Notes: generated by a model not told the origin, from the sequence alone. Positions 31,150 through 41,027 are shown, counted from the first letter of the stretch. The stretch: DNA of 64,000 bases from Schlegelella aquatica (GCF_026013905.1 NZ_CP110257.1:2063501-2127500), one strand, 5' to 3'. Numbers and translations: made by a program.

Positions 31150-31186
31150 AACAAAAACGGGGCCCCGCTCTCGAAAAAGGCCCCGT
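31150..31186 (-). terminator. Terminator between clpP and clpX
   Basis: Minus strand: ACGGGGCC and GGCCCCGT form an 8-bp stem over a 14-nt loop, followed by TTTTTGTTTG. It should uncouple clpX partly from clpP. Confidence 0.8.
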
Positions 31187-31264
31187 CGCGCAGCTTGTTT
31201 CGCACCGGCGGCGCGCCCCCGAAACGAGCCGTTTCAGGGCGAATAACCGCTCGGCGAGCACGGT

Positions 31265-31873
31265 TTAGGAGCGTCGCTCCAGCACCTGATCGATGAGCCC
31301 ATAGGCCTGGGCCTCCGAGGGCGACATGAAGAAGTCGCGTTCGGTGTCATTCTGGATCTTCTCCAGAGGCTGCCCCGTGCGCTCCGACAGGATCTTGTTC
31401 AGGTTTTCACGCAGCTTGAGGATTTCGCGCGCCTGGATCTCGATGTCGGTGGCCTGACCCTGAGCGCCACCCAGCGGCTGGTGGATCATGATGCGGGAGT
31501 TCGGCAGCGCGTAACGCTTGCCCTTGGCGCCCGCGGCCAGCAGGAAGGCCCCCATGCTGGCAGCCATGCCCAGGCACAGCGTGGAGACATCGGGCTTGAT
31601 GAACTGCATCGTGTCGTAGATGGCCATGCCGGCACTGACCGAGCCGCCGGGCGAGTTGATGTACAGCGAGATGTCCTTGTCGGGGTTCTCGCTTTCCAGG
31701 AAGAGCAACTGCGCGACCACCAGGTTGGCCGTCTGATCGTTGACCGGGCCGACCAGGAACACCACGCGCTCGCGCAGCAGGCGGCTGTAGATGTCGTAGG
31801 CGCGTTCGCCGCGGCCCGACTGCTCGATGACGATGGGCACCATGCCCAGGTTCTGAGTGTCCAGTGCGCTCAT
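31265..31873 (-). CDS. clpP: ClpP, proteolytic subunit
   Basis: Serine protease of the ClpXP/ClpAP complexes. From the ATG at 31873 the protein has 202 residues, with catalytic Ser106 ([10 protein letters not shown]), His131 (IMIHQPLGG) and Asp180 (DTERDFFM). The longer open frame upstream is not used. It lies between tig (140 bp upstream) and clpX. Confidence 0.97.
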   Translation of the reverse strand: MSALDTQNLGMVPIVIEQSGRGERAYDIYSRLLRERVVFLVGPVNDQTANLVVAQLLFLESENPDKDISLYINSPGGSVSAGMAIYDTMQFIKPDVSTLCLGMAASMGAFLLAAGAKGKRYALPNSRIMIHQPLGGAQGQATDIEIQAREILKLRENLNKILSERTGQPLEKIQNDTERDFFMSPSEAQAYGLIDQVLERRS

Positions 31874-31898
31874 GGAAGTCCTTCTATCGCTCCTCGGA

Positions 31899-31926
31899 AT
31901 CTGGGGTCTGATTATGCGGGGACAAG
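31899..31926 (-). promoter_or_regulatory. Candidate sigma-32 promoter of clpP
   Basis: Minus strand: CTTGTCC, 13 nt, CCCCAGAT, 25 bp before the clpP ATG. The -10 fits 6 of 7 RpoH positions, the -35 only 4 of 7. Confidence 0.4.
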
Positions 31927-31961
31927 CCCGCCCCCTGCGGCAGGCGGGTGCTAGAACGCAA

Positions 31962-31989
31962 GGGGCGCCGGCCTCTCGACCGGCGCCCC
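31962..31989 (-). terminator. Hairpin after tig
   Basis: A 10-bp perfect stem, GGGGCGCCGG with CCGGCGCCCC, 8-nt loop, just past the tig stop; the following CTTGCGTT is only weakly T-rich. Confidence 0.6.
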
Positions 31990-32013
31990 TCGGCAAGCGG
32001 AGGACGGCGGGGA

Positions 32014-33321
32014 TCAAGCGCCCATCAGTTCATCGAACGGCACGTTCTTCTCGACCACCTTCGCCTTGGACAGGACGAAGTCCGTGACATTGTTCTCCAG
32101 CACGACGGCCTCGACCTCGGCCAGACGTTGATTGTCGCTGAAGTACCAACGCACGACCTCTTCGGGCTTCTCGTAGCTTTGCGCCAGCTCCTCGACGTGC
32201 GCACGGATCTGCTCGGGCTTGGCGTGCAGATCGTTGGCCTTGACCAGCTCGGCGACGACCAGGCCGACGCGCACCCGCTTTTCGGCTTGCGGCTGGAAGA
32301 TCTCGGTGGGGATCGGCGCCTTGTCGGCGTCCTTGATGCCGCGGTTCTTGAGGTCGGCGCGGGCGTTCGCCACCATGCGGTCGACCTCGTTCTGGACCAG
32401 CGCCTTGGGCAGGTCGAGTTCAGCGACCTTGACGAGCGCTTCCATCACGGCGTTCTTGTTGCGCGCCAGCACGCGGAACTTGACCTCGCGCTCGAGGTTC
32501 TTCTTGATGTCCGCGCGCAAGGCTTCGATCGAACCATCGGCGATGCCGAGCGACTTGGCGAACGCCTCGTTGACCTCGGGCAGATGCTGTGCCTCGATCT
32601 TCTTGAGAGTGACGAGGAAGTCAGCTTCCTTGCCCGCGACGTCCTTGCCGTGGTAGTCCTCCGGGAACTTCAACGGGAAGGTCTTGGACTCGCCTGCCTT
32701 CATGCCGCGGACGGCCTTCTCGAATTCCTCGAGCATGCGGCCCTCACCGAGGATGAACTGGAAGTCCTCGGCCTTGCCGCCGGCGAACGGCTCGCCGTCG
32801 ATCTTGCCTTCGAAGTCGATGGTCACGCGGTCGCCGTCGGCGGCGGGCTCGGCGGCAGGACGCTGGGCGAACGTGCGGCGCTGCTTGCGCAGGATCTCGA
32901 CCGTGCGGTCGATCGCGGCCTCGGTCACCTCGCTCGTCACGCGCTCGACCTCCACGCCCGACAGGTCACCGATCTTCACTTCGGGGTAGACCTCGAAGGT
33001 CGCATCGAACACCAGCTGGCCCTCGGGAGCGCCCTCCTTCTCGGTGATGCGCGGAGCGCCGGCCACGCGCAGTTGCGCTTCGGCCGCGGCCTTGGCGAAC
33101 GCCTCGCCGACCTTGTCGTTCATCACCTCGTACTGCACCGAGTAGCCGTAACGTTGGGCCACCAGGCTCAGGGGCACCTTGCCGGGACGGAAACCATCGG
33201 CCTTGACCGTGCGCGCCAGGCGCTTCAGGCGGGACTCGACTTCGTTCTTGATGTCGTCAGCCGGCAGCGTCAGCGTGATCTTGCGTTCCAGTTTGTCGAG
33301 GGTTTCAACGGTCACGGCCAT
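32014..33321 (-). CDS. tig: Trigger factor
   Basis: Ribosome-bound chaperone and peptidyl-prolyl isomerase at the exit tunnel. The 435 residues comprise the ribosome-binding domain with the signature GFRPGKVP at 43-50, the FKBP domain (about 155-235, [20 protein letters not shown]), and the helical C-terminal chaperone domain. The start is the ATG at 33321; the upstream frame runs through the tRNA-Leu gene. It stands first in the tig-clpP-clpX-lon series, a common proteobacterial order. Confidence 0.97.
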   Translation of the reverse strand: MAVTVETLDKLERKITLTLPADDIKNEVESRLKRLARTVKADGFRPGKVPLSLVAQRYGYSVQYEVMNDKVGEAFAKAAAEAQLRVAGAPRITEKEGAPEGQLVFDATFEVYPEVKIGDLSGVEVERVTSEVTEAAIDRTVEILRKQRRTFAQRPAAEPAADGDRVTIDFEGKIDGEPFAGGKAEDFQFILGEGRMLEEFEKAVRGMKAGESKTFPLKFPEDYHGKDVAGKEADFLVTLKKIEAQHLPEVNEAFAKSLGIADGSIEALRADIKKNLEREVKFRVLARNKNAVMEALVKVAELDLPKALVQNEVDRMVANARADLKNRGIKDADKAPIPTEIFQPQAEKRVRVGLVVAELVKANDLHAKPEQIRAHVEELAQSYEKPEEVVRWYFSDNQRLAEVEAVVLENNVTDFVLSKAKVVEKNVPFDELMGA

Positions 33322-33343
33322 GGTGATCTCTCTCTTGTGTGTG

Positions 33344-33430
33344 TGGTGCGCGGGGCCGGACTCGAACCGGCACGCCATTGCTGGCGTCAGGACCTAAACC
33401 TGGTGCGTCTACCAATTTCGCCACCCGCGC
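33344..33430 (-). tRNA. tRNA-Leu (anticodon TAG)
   Basis: 87 nt on the minus strand from GCGCGGGTGGCGAAATTGG to CCCGCGCACCA, class II with a long variable arm (ACGCCAGCAATGGCGT), anticodon loop GTTTAGG with TAG, and encoded CCA. It lies 22 bp upstream of tig, same strand. Confidence 0.96.
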
Positions 33431-33528
33431 AAATGAAAGAGGAGGACAGCGCGAAAGCGCCAAGCTCCGGCCCTCGAAGCCTTTGGCGCGCCCACGCCCC
33501 TCCTCGGGTGTCAGGCGAACCAACTATT

Positions 33529-36500
33529 TTAGCCCGCGGCAAAGGCCCCTTTGCCACTTTCGGGGCGCCGCACGCGGAACCACGCCGCATACAGCGCCGG
33601 CAGGGCGAGCAGGGTGAGAGCGGTCGCCACGATGAGGCCGCCCATGATGGCCACGGCCATCGGCCCCCAGAAGACGCTGCGCGACAGCGGGATCATCGCC
33701 AGGACCGCCGCGGCCGCCGTCAGTGCGATCGGACGCAACCGGCGCACCGCCGCCTCCACGATCGCATTCCAGGCGGGCACCCCACGCGCACGATCCTGCT
33801 CGATCTGATCGATCAGGATCACCGAGTTGCGCATGATCATGCCCATCAGCGCGATGACCCCGAGCATGGCCACGAAGCCGAACGGCCGGCCGAGCAGCAG
33901 CAAGGCGGCCGCGACACCCGCGATGCCCATGGGCCCCGTGAGGAAAACCAAGACCGAGCGGGAGAAGCTTTGCAACTGCAGCATCAGGAGGGTGAAGGTG
34001 AGGAACAGCATCACCGGCACATTGACGAAGATCGACCCTTGTCCCTTGCTGCTTTCCTCGGCCGTCCCCGCCAGCTCGATGCGGTAGCCGGCCGGCATGC
34101 GCGCTTGCAGCTCCCGCATCTTGGGCCACAGTTCGGAACTCACGGTCGGGCCCTGCACCCCTTCGGCCACGTCGGCCTGGACGGTGATCGCGAAGTCTCG
34201 GTTCTCGCGCCACACCACTCCGGGCTCCCAGGCATAGCCGATCTTGGCGATCTGGGTGAGCGGGATCGCGCGCCCGGAGGAGGTGGGCACGTACGCGTTG
34301 GCGATGTCGGTGACGGCGTCGCGCTCCTCCTTCGGCTGGCGCAGCACGATGTCGATCAGGCGGTCGCCTTCCCGGTACTGGCCGATCGTCGTGCCCGACA
34401 GCGCGGTGCGCGACGTTTGCGCGATGCCCTGGCTCGTCACGCCCAGAGCCCGCGCCTTGTCCTGGTCGATCTCCAGCCGCAGGACCTTGACCGCCTCGTT
34501 CCAGTTGTCGTTGACCTGCCGCAGCAGGGGGTGAGCGCGCATGAGATCCTTCGCCTCGTCGGCCCACTTGCGCAGTTCCTGCAGGTCGGAGCCGACGATG
34601 CGGAACTGCACGGGGTACGGCACCGGCGGGCCGTTGGGCAGGAGCTTGACGCGAGCGCGCACCTCAGGGAACTCCTCCGCCAGCAGGTCGGGCAGCTTGC
34701 GACGCAGCCGCTCCCGCGCGTCGAGGTCGAGCGGCAGCAGGATCATCTGGCTCACGTTGGACTGCGGAAAGATCTGGTCCAGCGGCAGGTAGAAGCGCGG
34801 CACACCGCTGCCCACCCAGGTGGTGACGCTGGCGAGCTCGGGCTCGCGCCGCAGCCGCCCCTCGATGCGGCGCGCCACCTCCTCCGTGGCGTCGAAGGTC
34901 GACCCTTCGGGCAGCCACAGGTCGACCAGGATCTCCGGCCGGCTCGAGTCGGGGAAGAACTGCTGCGGCACGCGCGTCATCCCCAGCGCGCCCAACACGA
35001 GCGTGCCCGCGGTCAACCCGATGGTGAGCCAGCGGTGGCGCACGCACCAGTCCACGACGCCGCGGAAGCGGTTGTAGAACGGCGTGTCGAAGAGCTCGTG
35101 TGCCTCGCCCTCCACCTTGGGCCGCGTCTTGAGCAGCCAGGCGCCGATGTAGGGCACGAAATAGACCGAGACCACCCAGGAGATGAGCAGCGCCGCGGTG
35201 GTGACCGCGAAGATCGCGAAAGTGTACTCCCCCACCGACGATCGGGCCATGCCGATCGGCAGGAACCCCACTGCCGTGATGAGCGTGCCGGTGAGCATCG
35301 GCATGGCCGTCACGTCGTAAGCGAAGGTGGCTGCGCGCATCTTGTCGTAGCCTTCCTCGAGCTTGCGCACCATCATCTCGACCGCAATGATCGCGTCGTC
35401 GACCAGCAGGCCGAGCGCGATGATGAGTGCGCCCAGCGACACCTTGTGCAGCCCCACGCCCCAGTAGTACATGACGACGAAGGTGATGGCCAGCACCAGC
35501 GGGATCGTGATGGCGACGACGAGCCCCGGCCAGATGTCGATGCGCAGCGGCCGGGTGTGCAGCCCGAGGCTGACGAAGCTCACCGCGAGGACCACGACGA
35601 CGGCCTCGATCAGCACCTTGACGAACTCGCCCACCGAGCGGGAGACGGCCGTCGGCTGGTCCTGGATCTGCTGCAGCTCGATACCCACCGGCAGCTCGGC
35701 GCGGGCGGCGGCCACGGCCACCTTCAACTCCTCGCCCAGGCGCAGGATGTCGCCGCCCTTGGCCATGGAGACGCCCAGCGCCACCACCTGCTCGCCCTGG
35801 TGGCGCACCTTGACCTGCGGCGGGTCCACGTAACCGCGGCGTATCGCGGCGATGTCCCCCAGCCGCAGGCTGGAGGCCTGGGCGGTGGCCGGATTCACGG
35901 CCCGGATGGGCAACCGCGCGAGCTCCTCCACCGACCGGAATTGCCCCCCGATGCGGATCTGCAGGTTGTCGGTGCCGGCGACCAGCACGCCTGCGCCTTC
36001 CACCGCGTTCTGGGCACCGAGCTGGGCAACGACCTGATTGAAGTCGATGCCGAGCTGGGCAAGGCGACGTTGGGAGATCTCGACGAAGATCTTCTCGTCT
36101 TGCACGCCGAAGAGCTCGACCTTGGCGACGTTCGCCACCCGCAACAGCCGCTGGCGCACCTGCTCGGCATGGCGCCGCAGGTCCTCTTCGCTGAAGCCGT
36201 CGGCCGACAGGGCGAAGATGGAGCCGTAGACGTCGCCGAACTCGTCGTTGAAGAAGGGGCCGATCACGCCCTGGGGCAGGGTCGAGCGCATGTCGCCCAC
36301 CTTCTTGCGCACCTGGTACCAGGCGTTCGCCACCTCACGCGGCGGCGCCGAGTCCTTGAGCTGGAAGATGATGAGGGTCTCGCCGGGCTTCGAGTAGCTG
36401 CGGATCTTGTCGGCGTAGGGCACTTCCTGCAGCGTGCGCTCGATCTTGTCGGTGACTTGCTCGGCCATCTGTGGGGCCGTGGCCCCGGGCCAGAAGGCGC

Positions 36501-36675
36501 GCACCACCATCGCTCGGAAGGTGAACGGCGGGTCCTCGTCCTGACCCAACTGGAAGTAGGCCGCCGCGCCGAGCACCATCAGCACCACCATCAGGTAGCG
36601 GGTGAGGGCCGGATGCTCCAGGGCCCAGCGCGAGACGTTGAAGCGCGAGGTAGAAGAGTTCGTCGAGGCGTTCAC
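33529..36675 (-). CDS. RND-family efflux transporter, inner-membrane pump
   Basis: Proton-driven AcrB-type pump of 1048 residues with two repeats of membrane helix plus large periplasmic loop plus five helices. The first helix is LTRYLMVVLMVLGAAAYF (about 25-42). The TM4 motif GLLVDDAIIAVEMMVRKLEEG (about 420-440) is of the HAE-1 kind with paired Asp for proton relay, and the second half repeats GFVAMLGVIALMGMIMRNSVILIDQI. The segment QLGQDEDPPFTFRAMVV near the first periplasmic loop matches a subgroup of multidrug/solvent RND pumps distinct from AcrB. The GTG start at 36675 follows the adaptor stop by 11 bp and a GGGGCG element; the open frame further upstream is a shadow. No outer-membrane channel gene is present. 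Confidence 0.92.
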   Translation of the reverse strand: MNASTNSSTSRFNVSRWALEHPALTRYLMVVLMVLGAAAYFQLGQDEDPPFTFRAMVVRAFWPGATAPQMAEQVTDKIERTLQEVPYADKIRSYSKPGETLIIFQLKDSAPPREVANAWYQVRKKVGDMRSTLPQGVIGPFFNDEFGDVYGSIFALSADGFSEEDLRRHAEQVRQRLLRVANVAKVELFGVQDEKIFVEISQRRLAQLGIDFNQVVAQLGAQNAVEGAGVLVAGTDNLQIRIGGQFRSVEELARLPIRAVNPATAQASSLRLGDIAAIRRGYVDPPQVKVRHQGEQVVALGVSMAKGGDILRLGEELKVAVAAARAELPVGIELQQIQDQPTAVSRSVGEFVKVLIEAVVVVLAVSFVSLGLHTRPLRIDIWPGLVVAITIPLVLAITFVVMYYWGVGLHKVSLGALIIALGLLVDDAIIAVEMMVRKLEEGYDKMRAATFAYDVTAMPMLTGTLITAVGFLPIGMARSSVGEYTFAIFAVTTAALLISWVVSVYFVPYIGAWLLKTRPKVEGEAHELFDTPFYNRFRGVVDWCVRHRWLTIGLTAGTLVLGALGMTRVPQQFFPDSSRPEILVDLWLPEGSTFDATEEVARRIEGRLRREPELASVTTWVGSGVPRFYLPLDQIFPQSNVSQMILLPLDLDARERLRRKLPDLLAEEFPEVRARVKLLPNGPPVPYPVQFRIVGSDLQELRKWADEAKDLMRAHPLLRQVNDNWNEAVKVLRLEIDQDKARALGVTSQGIAQTSRTALSGTTIGQYREGDRLIDIVLRQPKEERDAVTDIANAYVPTSSGRAIPLTQIAKIGYAWEPGVVWRENRDFAITVQADVAEGVQGPTVSSELWPKMRELQARMPAGYRIELAGTAEESSKGQGSIFVNVPVMLFLTFTLLMLQLQSFSRSVLVFLTGPMGIAGVAAALLLLGRPFGFVAMLGVIALMGMIMRNSVILIDQIEQDRARGVPAWNAIVEAAVRRLRPIALTAAAAVLAMIPLSRSVFWGPMAVAIMGGLIVATALTLLALPALYAAWFRVRRPESGKGAFAAG

Positions 36676-36686
36676 GTCGTCGCCCC

Positions 36687-37850
36687 TCACTGTCCCGAAC
36701 CCCGTTGCGCGGGGGCGGCCGCCGCGGAGGCCGGGGCCGTCGGGGGTGCGGCCGGCCGCTGGCTTGCGGGCACCGAGTCGGCACCCCACAGCTTCACCTT
36801 CTGGCCCGGCGAGAGCGTGTGCACGCCGGCCACGACGACCCGCTGGCCGGGCTGCAGGCCGCCGGACACCAGCACCATGTTGCCCTCCGCGCCGGCCACC
36901 TGCACCGGCGTCGCGCGCACCGTGGATGTGGCGGGTTCATAGACCCACACAGCACTGCGGCCCTGCTGCTCGAACACGGCTGCCAAGGGCAGCTTGATCG
37001 CCCGAGCAGCCGCTGGCACGGCGATCCGCACGCTCGCGGTCTGCCCGAGCGGCAGATCCGTGCGCCCCAAGTTGGCTTTGACCAGGTAGGTGCGGGTCGC
37101 CGGGTCGGCCGCCGCGGCCACCTCCTCCACCCGTGCCTGCAAGGCTCGCTCGCGGTCACTCCAGAGCCGCACTTCCAAAGGCACGTTGTCGCTGCGCAGT
37201 CGGCGTACCAACTCCACCTTGTCTTCCGGCACCGAGAACCAGACCTCGCGAGGGCCGTCATGGGCCAGACGCACGACCGGGGTCCCCGCGGCCACCACCA
37301 TGCCGGGCTCGGAGTCCACCGCGGTGACGACACCCGCGACGTCCGACCGCAGCACGCTGTACTCCGCCTGGTTGCCCTGCGCTTGCGCCTGCGCCATCGC
37401 CTGCCGATGCTGCGCCTGGGCAGAACGCAGCGCCGTCTCCCGACGCTCCATCTCCGCCGAGCTGATGAAGCCCTGCTCGCGCAGTTCACGGAAGCGCTTG
37501 AAGTCGGCTTCGGTCTGCTCGAGGTTGGCACGAGCAGCGGCGAGAGCCGCTTGCGCAGCGTCCTGGCCGAGGCGCAGGTCCTGCGGGTCGAGCCGCGCGA
37601 GGACCTGACCCGCCTTCACCCGATCGCCCAGCCCGACGGGCCGCTCGACCAACTTGCCGCCGACGCGAAATCCGAGCCGCGACTCGGTGTGCGGGCGGAC
37701 TTCCCCGGCGTACTCCAGCACGAGACCTGCCGATTCGCTTCCCACTTCGATCGTGCGCACGGACCGCACGGGCTCGGGCGGGGGCTCCGGCTTGCCGCAG
37801 CCACCGAGTACAACCAGCGCCGCACTGAGTAGAAACGAAAGGGCACGCAT
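36687..37850 (-). CDS. RND efflux periplasmic adaptor (membrane fusion protein)
   Basis: Adaptor subunit linking the RND pump to an outer-membrane channel. The 387 residues begin with a lipoprotein signal (lipobox LGGC, Cys18), then a barrel-sandwich/lipoyl half (YAGEVRPHTESRLGFRVGGKLVERPVGLGDRVKAGQVLARLDPQDL region, about 45-90), a long alpha-helical hairpin (about 95-165) and a beta barrel (REVWFSVPEDKVELVRRL near 215-235). It is first in the two-gene operon and sits behind a TetR-type palindrome. Confidence 0.92.
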   Translation of the reverse strand: MRALSFLLSAALVVLGGCGKPEPPPEPVRSVRTIEVGSESAGLVLEYAGEVRPHTESRLGFRVGGKLVERPVGLGDRVKAGQVLARLDPQDLRLGQDAAQAALAAARANLEQTEADFKRFRELREQGFISSAEMERRETALRSAQAQHRQAMAQAQAQGNQAEYSVLRSDVAGVVTAVDSEPGMVVAAGTPVVRLAHDGPREVWFSVPEDKVELVRRLRSDNVPLEVRLWSDRERALQARVEEVAAAADPATRTYLVKANLGRTDLPLGQTASVRIAVPAAARAIKLPLAAVFEQQGRSAVWVYEPATSTVRATPVQVAGAEGNMVLVSGGLQPGQRVVVAGVHTLSPGQKVKLWGADSVPASQRPAAPPTAPASAAAAPAQRGSGQ

Positions 37851-37902
37851 CACAAGATCTCCTCGGCGCTCGCAGGCAAGGTAAATGAGAACGGAGTTAA
37901 TG

Positions 37903-37916
37903 ACTGACCGGTCAGT
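37903..37916. promoter_or_regulatory. TetR-type palindrome before the RND operon
   Basis: ACTGACCGGTCAGT, a perfect 14-bp palindrome 52 bp upstream of the adaptor ATG and 98 bp before hpnC. TGACCGGTCA cores are usual for AcrR/TetR repressors of efflux pumps. No tetR-like gene lies next to it, so the regulator must be encoded elsewhere. Confidence 0.6.
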
Positions 37917-38014
37917 AATGTATGAGAACGGTCCCGGCAGTGTCAAACCCCGACGGGCGGCGCGCGAGGGGTCCGAGTGTTCGCGCCCATCGGGCTCCCT
38001 CGGGCCATTGGACA

Positions 38015-38842
38015 ATGCCTGCCGTGAGCATCGACCATTACGAGAACTTTCCTGTCGCCTCCGCCCTGTGCCCGGCCCGACTTCGGCCCGCCGTCCGGGC
38101 CATCTATGCCTATGCCCGCACGGCCGACGACCTGGCGGACGAGGGCGACGCCGACCGCCTGTGCCGCCTGGGGGACCTCGCCGCCTACCGGGAGGACCTG
38201 CACGCGGTGCTGCAGGGCGCTGCCCCTTCGCGGCGTTGGTCGCATGTCTTTCTGCCGCTGGCCGACGCCATCCGTGACTACCGGCTGCCCGGTGCGCCGT
38301 TGGAAGCGCTGCTCGACGCCTTCGTACAGGACCTCACCAAACACCGCTACCTCGACCGGGAGGAACTGCTCGCCTACTGCGAGCGCTCCGCGAACCCCGT
38401 GGGGCGGCTGATGCTGCATCTCTACGGCCTGGACGACGAACAAGCCCGGCGCGAGTCGGACGCCATATGCACGGGGCTGCAGCTCACCAACTTCTGGCAG
38501 GACTTGCGGGTCGACACCGCCCGGGGCCGGCTGTATGTGCCGCTCGATGCCTGCCGGCGACACGACGTGCCCCCCGCGTCGCTGCTCGCGCACCAGGAGA
38601 CTCCGCGCACTCCGGCCTTGCTGCGCGAGCTCGTCGACTGGGCCGAGTCGCTGCTGCGCGAAGGCGCGCCCCTCGTCCGGCGAGTGCCGGGCCGCGCCGG
38701 GTGGGAACTGCGCCTCGTCGTCCAAGGGGGGCTGCGGATTCTTGAGAGAATCCGGCGGCTGAACTACGCGATGCTGCACACACGGCCCGTGCTCGGCCCG
38801 CGCGATGCTTGGCCGATGCTGTGGCGAGCGTGGCGCATGTAG
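38015..38842 (+). CDS. hpnC: Squalene synthase HpnC (hydroxysqualene synthase)
   Basis: One of three enzymes (HpnC, HpnD, HpnE) that make squalene from farnesyl diphosphate. HpnC turns presqualene diphosphate into hydroxysqualene. The 275-residue all-helical prenyl-synthase-like protein has the first Asp-rich motif YARTADDLADEGD near 50 and the second region LQLTNFWQDLRVDTARGR near 160. The start is taken at the ATG 38015 (MPAVSIDHYENFPVAS); a GTG three codons later is also possible. It is followed by hpnD after 37 bp. Confidence 0.92.
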   Translation: MPAVSIDHYENFPVASALCPARLRPAVRAIYAYARTADDLADEGDADRLCRLGDLAAYREDLHAVLQGAAPSRRWSHVFLPLADAIRDYRLPGAPLEALLDAFVQDLTKHRYLDREELLAYCERSANPVGRLMLHLYGLDDEQARRESDAICTGLQLTNFWQDLRVDTARGRLYVPLDACRRHDVPPASLLAHQETPRTPALLRELVDWAESLLREGAPLVRRVPGRAGWELRLVVQGGLRILERIRRLNYAMLHTRPVLGPRDAWPMLWRAWRM

Positions 38843-38879
38843 CCGGCTCACTGGGTCGCCCGCCCCGCTTCCTTCCGAC

Positions 38880-39716
38880 ATGACACCCGAGCAATACGTG
38901 CAGGACAAGGCCGCCGCCAGCGGCTCCAGCTTCTACTACGCGTTCCTGTTCCTGCCGCCTGAGCGTCGCGCCGCCATCACCGCCTTCTACGCCTTCTGCC
39001 GCGAAGTGGACGACGTGGTCGACGAGGTGAGAGACCCGCAGGTCGCGGCCACCAAGCTGCAATGGTGGAGGCAGGAGGTCGAACGCGCGTATGCGGGCCA
39101 ACCCAGCCACCCCGTCACGCGTGCCCTGATGCCGCACGCCAAGCGCTACGCAATCGCGCGCGAGCATCTGCTCGCCGTCATCGAGGGCTGCGAGATGGAC
39201 CTGCACCAGACGCGGTACCTCGACTTCCGCTCGCTTGCCCGGTACTGCGACCTCGTGGCAGGCGTGGTCGGTGAAGTGTCGTCGGCCATCTTCGGGCGCA
39301 CCCAGGATGCGACCGTGGCCTATGCGCACCGGCTTGGGCTCGCGCTGCAGCTCACCAACATCATCCGCGACGTCGGCGACGATGCGCGCCGCGGACGCAT
39401 CTACCTGCCGATCGAGGAGCTGCAGCGCTTCGACGTGAAGGCCCACGAGATCCTCAATCGCATCTACAGCGACCGGTTCACCGCGCTGATGAAGTTCCAG
39501 GCCGAGCGCGCCCATCGCACCTACGACGAGGCGCTCGCCCTGCTGCCGGAGGCCGACGCCGCCTCGCAGAAGCCCGGGCTCATGATGGCCAACATCTACC
39601 GCACACTGCTTCGTGAAGTCGAGTCCACCGGCTTCCAGGTGCTGCACCAGCGCATCGCTCTCACCCCGCTGCGCAAGCTGTGGATCGCCTGGCGCACCCA
39701 ATGGCGGGGACGCTGA
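38880..39716 (+). CDS. hpnD: Presqualene diphosphate synthase HpnD
   Basis: Joins two farnesyl diphosphates to presqualene diphosphate. The 278 residues show the paired Asp-rich motifs CREVDDVVDEV near 41 and LQLTNIIRDVGDDARRGR near 160, plus SSFYYAFLFLPPERR at 16-30. The stop overlaps the hpnE start by one base (TGATG), so the two are translationally coupled. Confidence 0.94.
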   Translation: MTPEQYVQDKAAASGSSFYYAFLFLPPERRAAITAFYAFCREVDDVVDEVRDPQVAATKLQWWRQEVERAYAGQPSHPVTRALMPHAKRYAIAREHLLAVIEGCEMDLHQTRYLDFRSLARYCDLVAGVVGEVSSAIFGRTQDATVAYAHRLGLALQLTNIIRDVGDDARRGRIYLPIEELQRFDVKAHEILNRIYSDRFTALMKFQAERAHRTYDEALALLPEADAASQKPGLMMANIYRTLLREVESTGFQVLHQRIALTPLRKLWIAWRTQWRGR

Positions 39717-40981
39717 TGCGCGTCGCGGTCGTGGGCGCGGGCTGGGCGGGTTGCGCCGCAGGAGTGGAGGCGCTCCGGGCGGGCCATGCGGTCACGCTCT
39801 ATGAGATGGCCGCCCAGGTCGGAGGGCGCGCCCGTCGCGTCGAGGTGGAGGGCTTTCCGCTCGACAACGGCCAGCACATCTTGATCGGCGCCTACCGCGA
39901 AACCTTGCGCCTCATGCGGGCGGTGGGCGCGCGCACCACGCTGGACCTGCTGCGCCTGCCGCTGCAACTCGGCTTCCCCGATGGCACGGGGCTCTTCGTG
40001 CCGCGCGGGCCCGCCCCTCTCGCCCTCGTGCAGGGGTTATGGGCCGCGCGCCACTGGACGCCCCCCGATCGGCTGCGCCTCATCGCCGCCGCGCTCGGGT
40101 GGGCCCTGCGCGGCTGGCGCTGCCCCGCTCATCTCACGGTGGCACAACTCACCGCTGCACTGCCCGGGCCCGTGCGCTGCGGCCTCATCGATCCGCTGTG
40201 CGTGGCCGCGCTCAACACCCCGCCGGCCGAAGCGAGTGCGGCCGTGTTCCTGCGCGTGCTGCGCGACGCCTTGTGGGGCGGACCAGGCGCTTCCGATCTT
40301 CTGCTGCCTCGCGTCGATCTGAGCCGCCTCTTTCCCGAGCGTGCCGTGACCTGGATGCGCGAACTGGGCGCCGAGGTGCGCCTGCTGCACCGGGTGCACG
40401 AAATCCGGCAAGGCCCGGCGCACTGGGAGCTCGACGGGGGCGAGCGCTTCGATGCGGTCGTGCTGGCCACCCCTGCCTGGGAAGCGGCGCGCCTGGCGCG
40501 GCAAGCGAATCCCGCCTGGGCGGCTCAGGCGGCGCGGCTGACCTACGAGCCGATCGTGACCGTCTACCTGCGCGGTGATGGGGTGCGCTTGCCCGCGCCG
40601 CTGCTGGCCTTGCGAGGCGAACCGGCCCAATTCGTGTTCGACCATGGCCAACTCGACGGCCCGCAGGGGCTGCTGGCCTTCGTGGTCAGTGGCGCACGGT
40701 CCTGGGCAGACCGAGGCATCGATGCGGTGACCGAGGCTGCACGTCGGCAGGCCGAAGCGGAGTTGGCGCGCTTTCTGCGCCCTCCCTTGCGAGCCGTTCG
40801 CACGCTGGTGGAAAAGCGCGCCACCTTCCGTTGTACGCCGGCTCTCGAGCGTCCCGGCGCACGGATTGCGGAGAATCTGTGGGCGGCCGGGGACTACATC
40901 GCGGGCCCCTACCCCGCCACCCTGGAAGGCGCGGTGCGCTCGGGCGTGGAGGCCGCGCGAGCCCTCGCGGGCGGCCGCTGA
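39716..40981 (+). CDS. hpnE: Hydroxysqualene dehydroxylase HpnE
   Basis: FAD-dependent amine-oxidase-like enzyme that reduces hydroxysqualene to squalene. The 421 residues begin with the dinucleotide fold VAVVGAGWAGCAAGVEAL, followed by the FAD signature YEMAAQVGGRARRVE and DNGQHILIGAY, and end with the second FAD contact LWAAGDYIAGPYPATLEGAVRSG. A strong palindromic hairpin (GCGGCCGC-TGA-GCGGCCGC) overlaps its stop codon. The product, squalene, would feed a squalene-hopene cyclase that lies outside this window. Confidence 0.93.
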   Translation: MRVAVVGAGWAGCAAGVEALRAGHAVTLYEMAAQVGGRARRVEVEGFPLDNGQHILIGAYRETLRLMRAVGARTTLDLLRLPLQLGFPDGTGLFVPRGPAPLALVQGLWAARHWTPPDRLRLIAAALGWALRGWRCPAHLTVAQLTAALPGPVRCGLIDPLCVAALNTPPAEASAAVFLRVLRDALWGGPGASDLLLPRVDLSRLFPERAVTWMRELGAEVRLLHRVHEIRQGPAHWELDGGERFDAVVLATPAWEAARLARQANPAWAAQAARLTYEPIVTVYLRGDGVRLPAPLLALRGEPAQFVFDHGQLDGPQGLLAFVVSGARSWADRGIDAVTEAARRQAEAELARFLRPPLRAVRTLVEKRATFRCTPALERPGARIAENLWAAGDYIAGPYPATLEGAVRSGVEAARALAGGR

Positions 40982-41027
40982 GCGGCCGCCGTCCGCCTGG
41001 GTGCCACGGCTGCGCCCCCGGGGCCTT

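Noticed and set aside
31948..36942. Plus-strand open frame of 1664 codons across tig, tRNA-Leu and the RND pump
   Set aside because: Crosses a tRNA and is antisense to clear genes; His/Arg/Asp-rich composition typical of a shadow.
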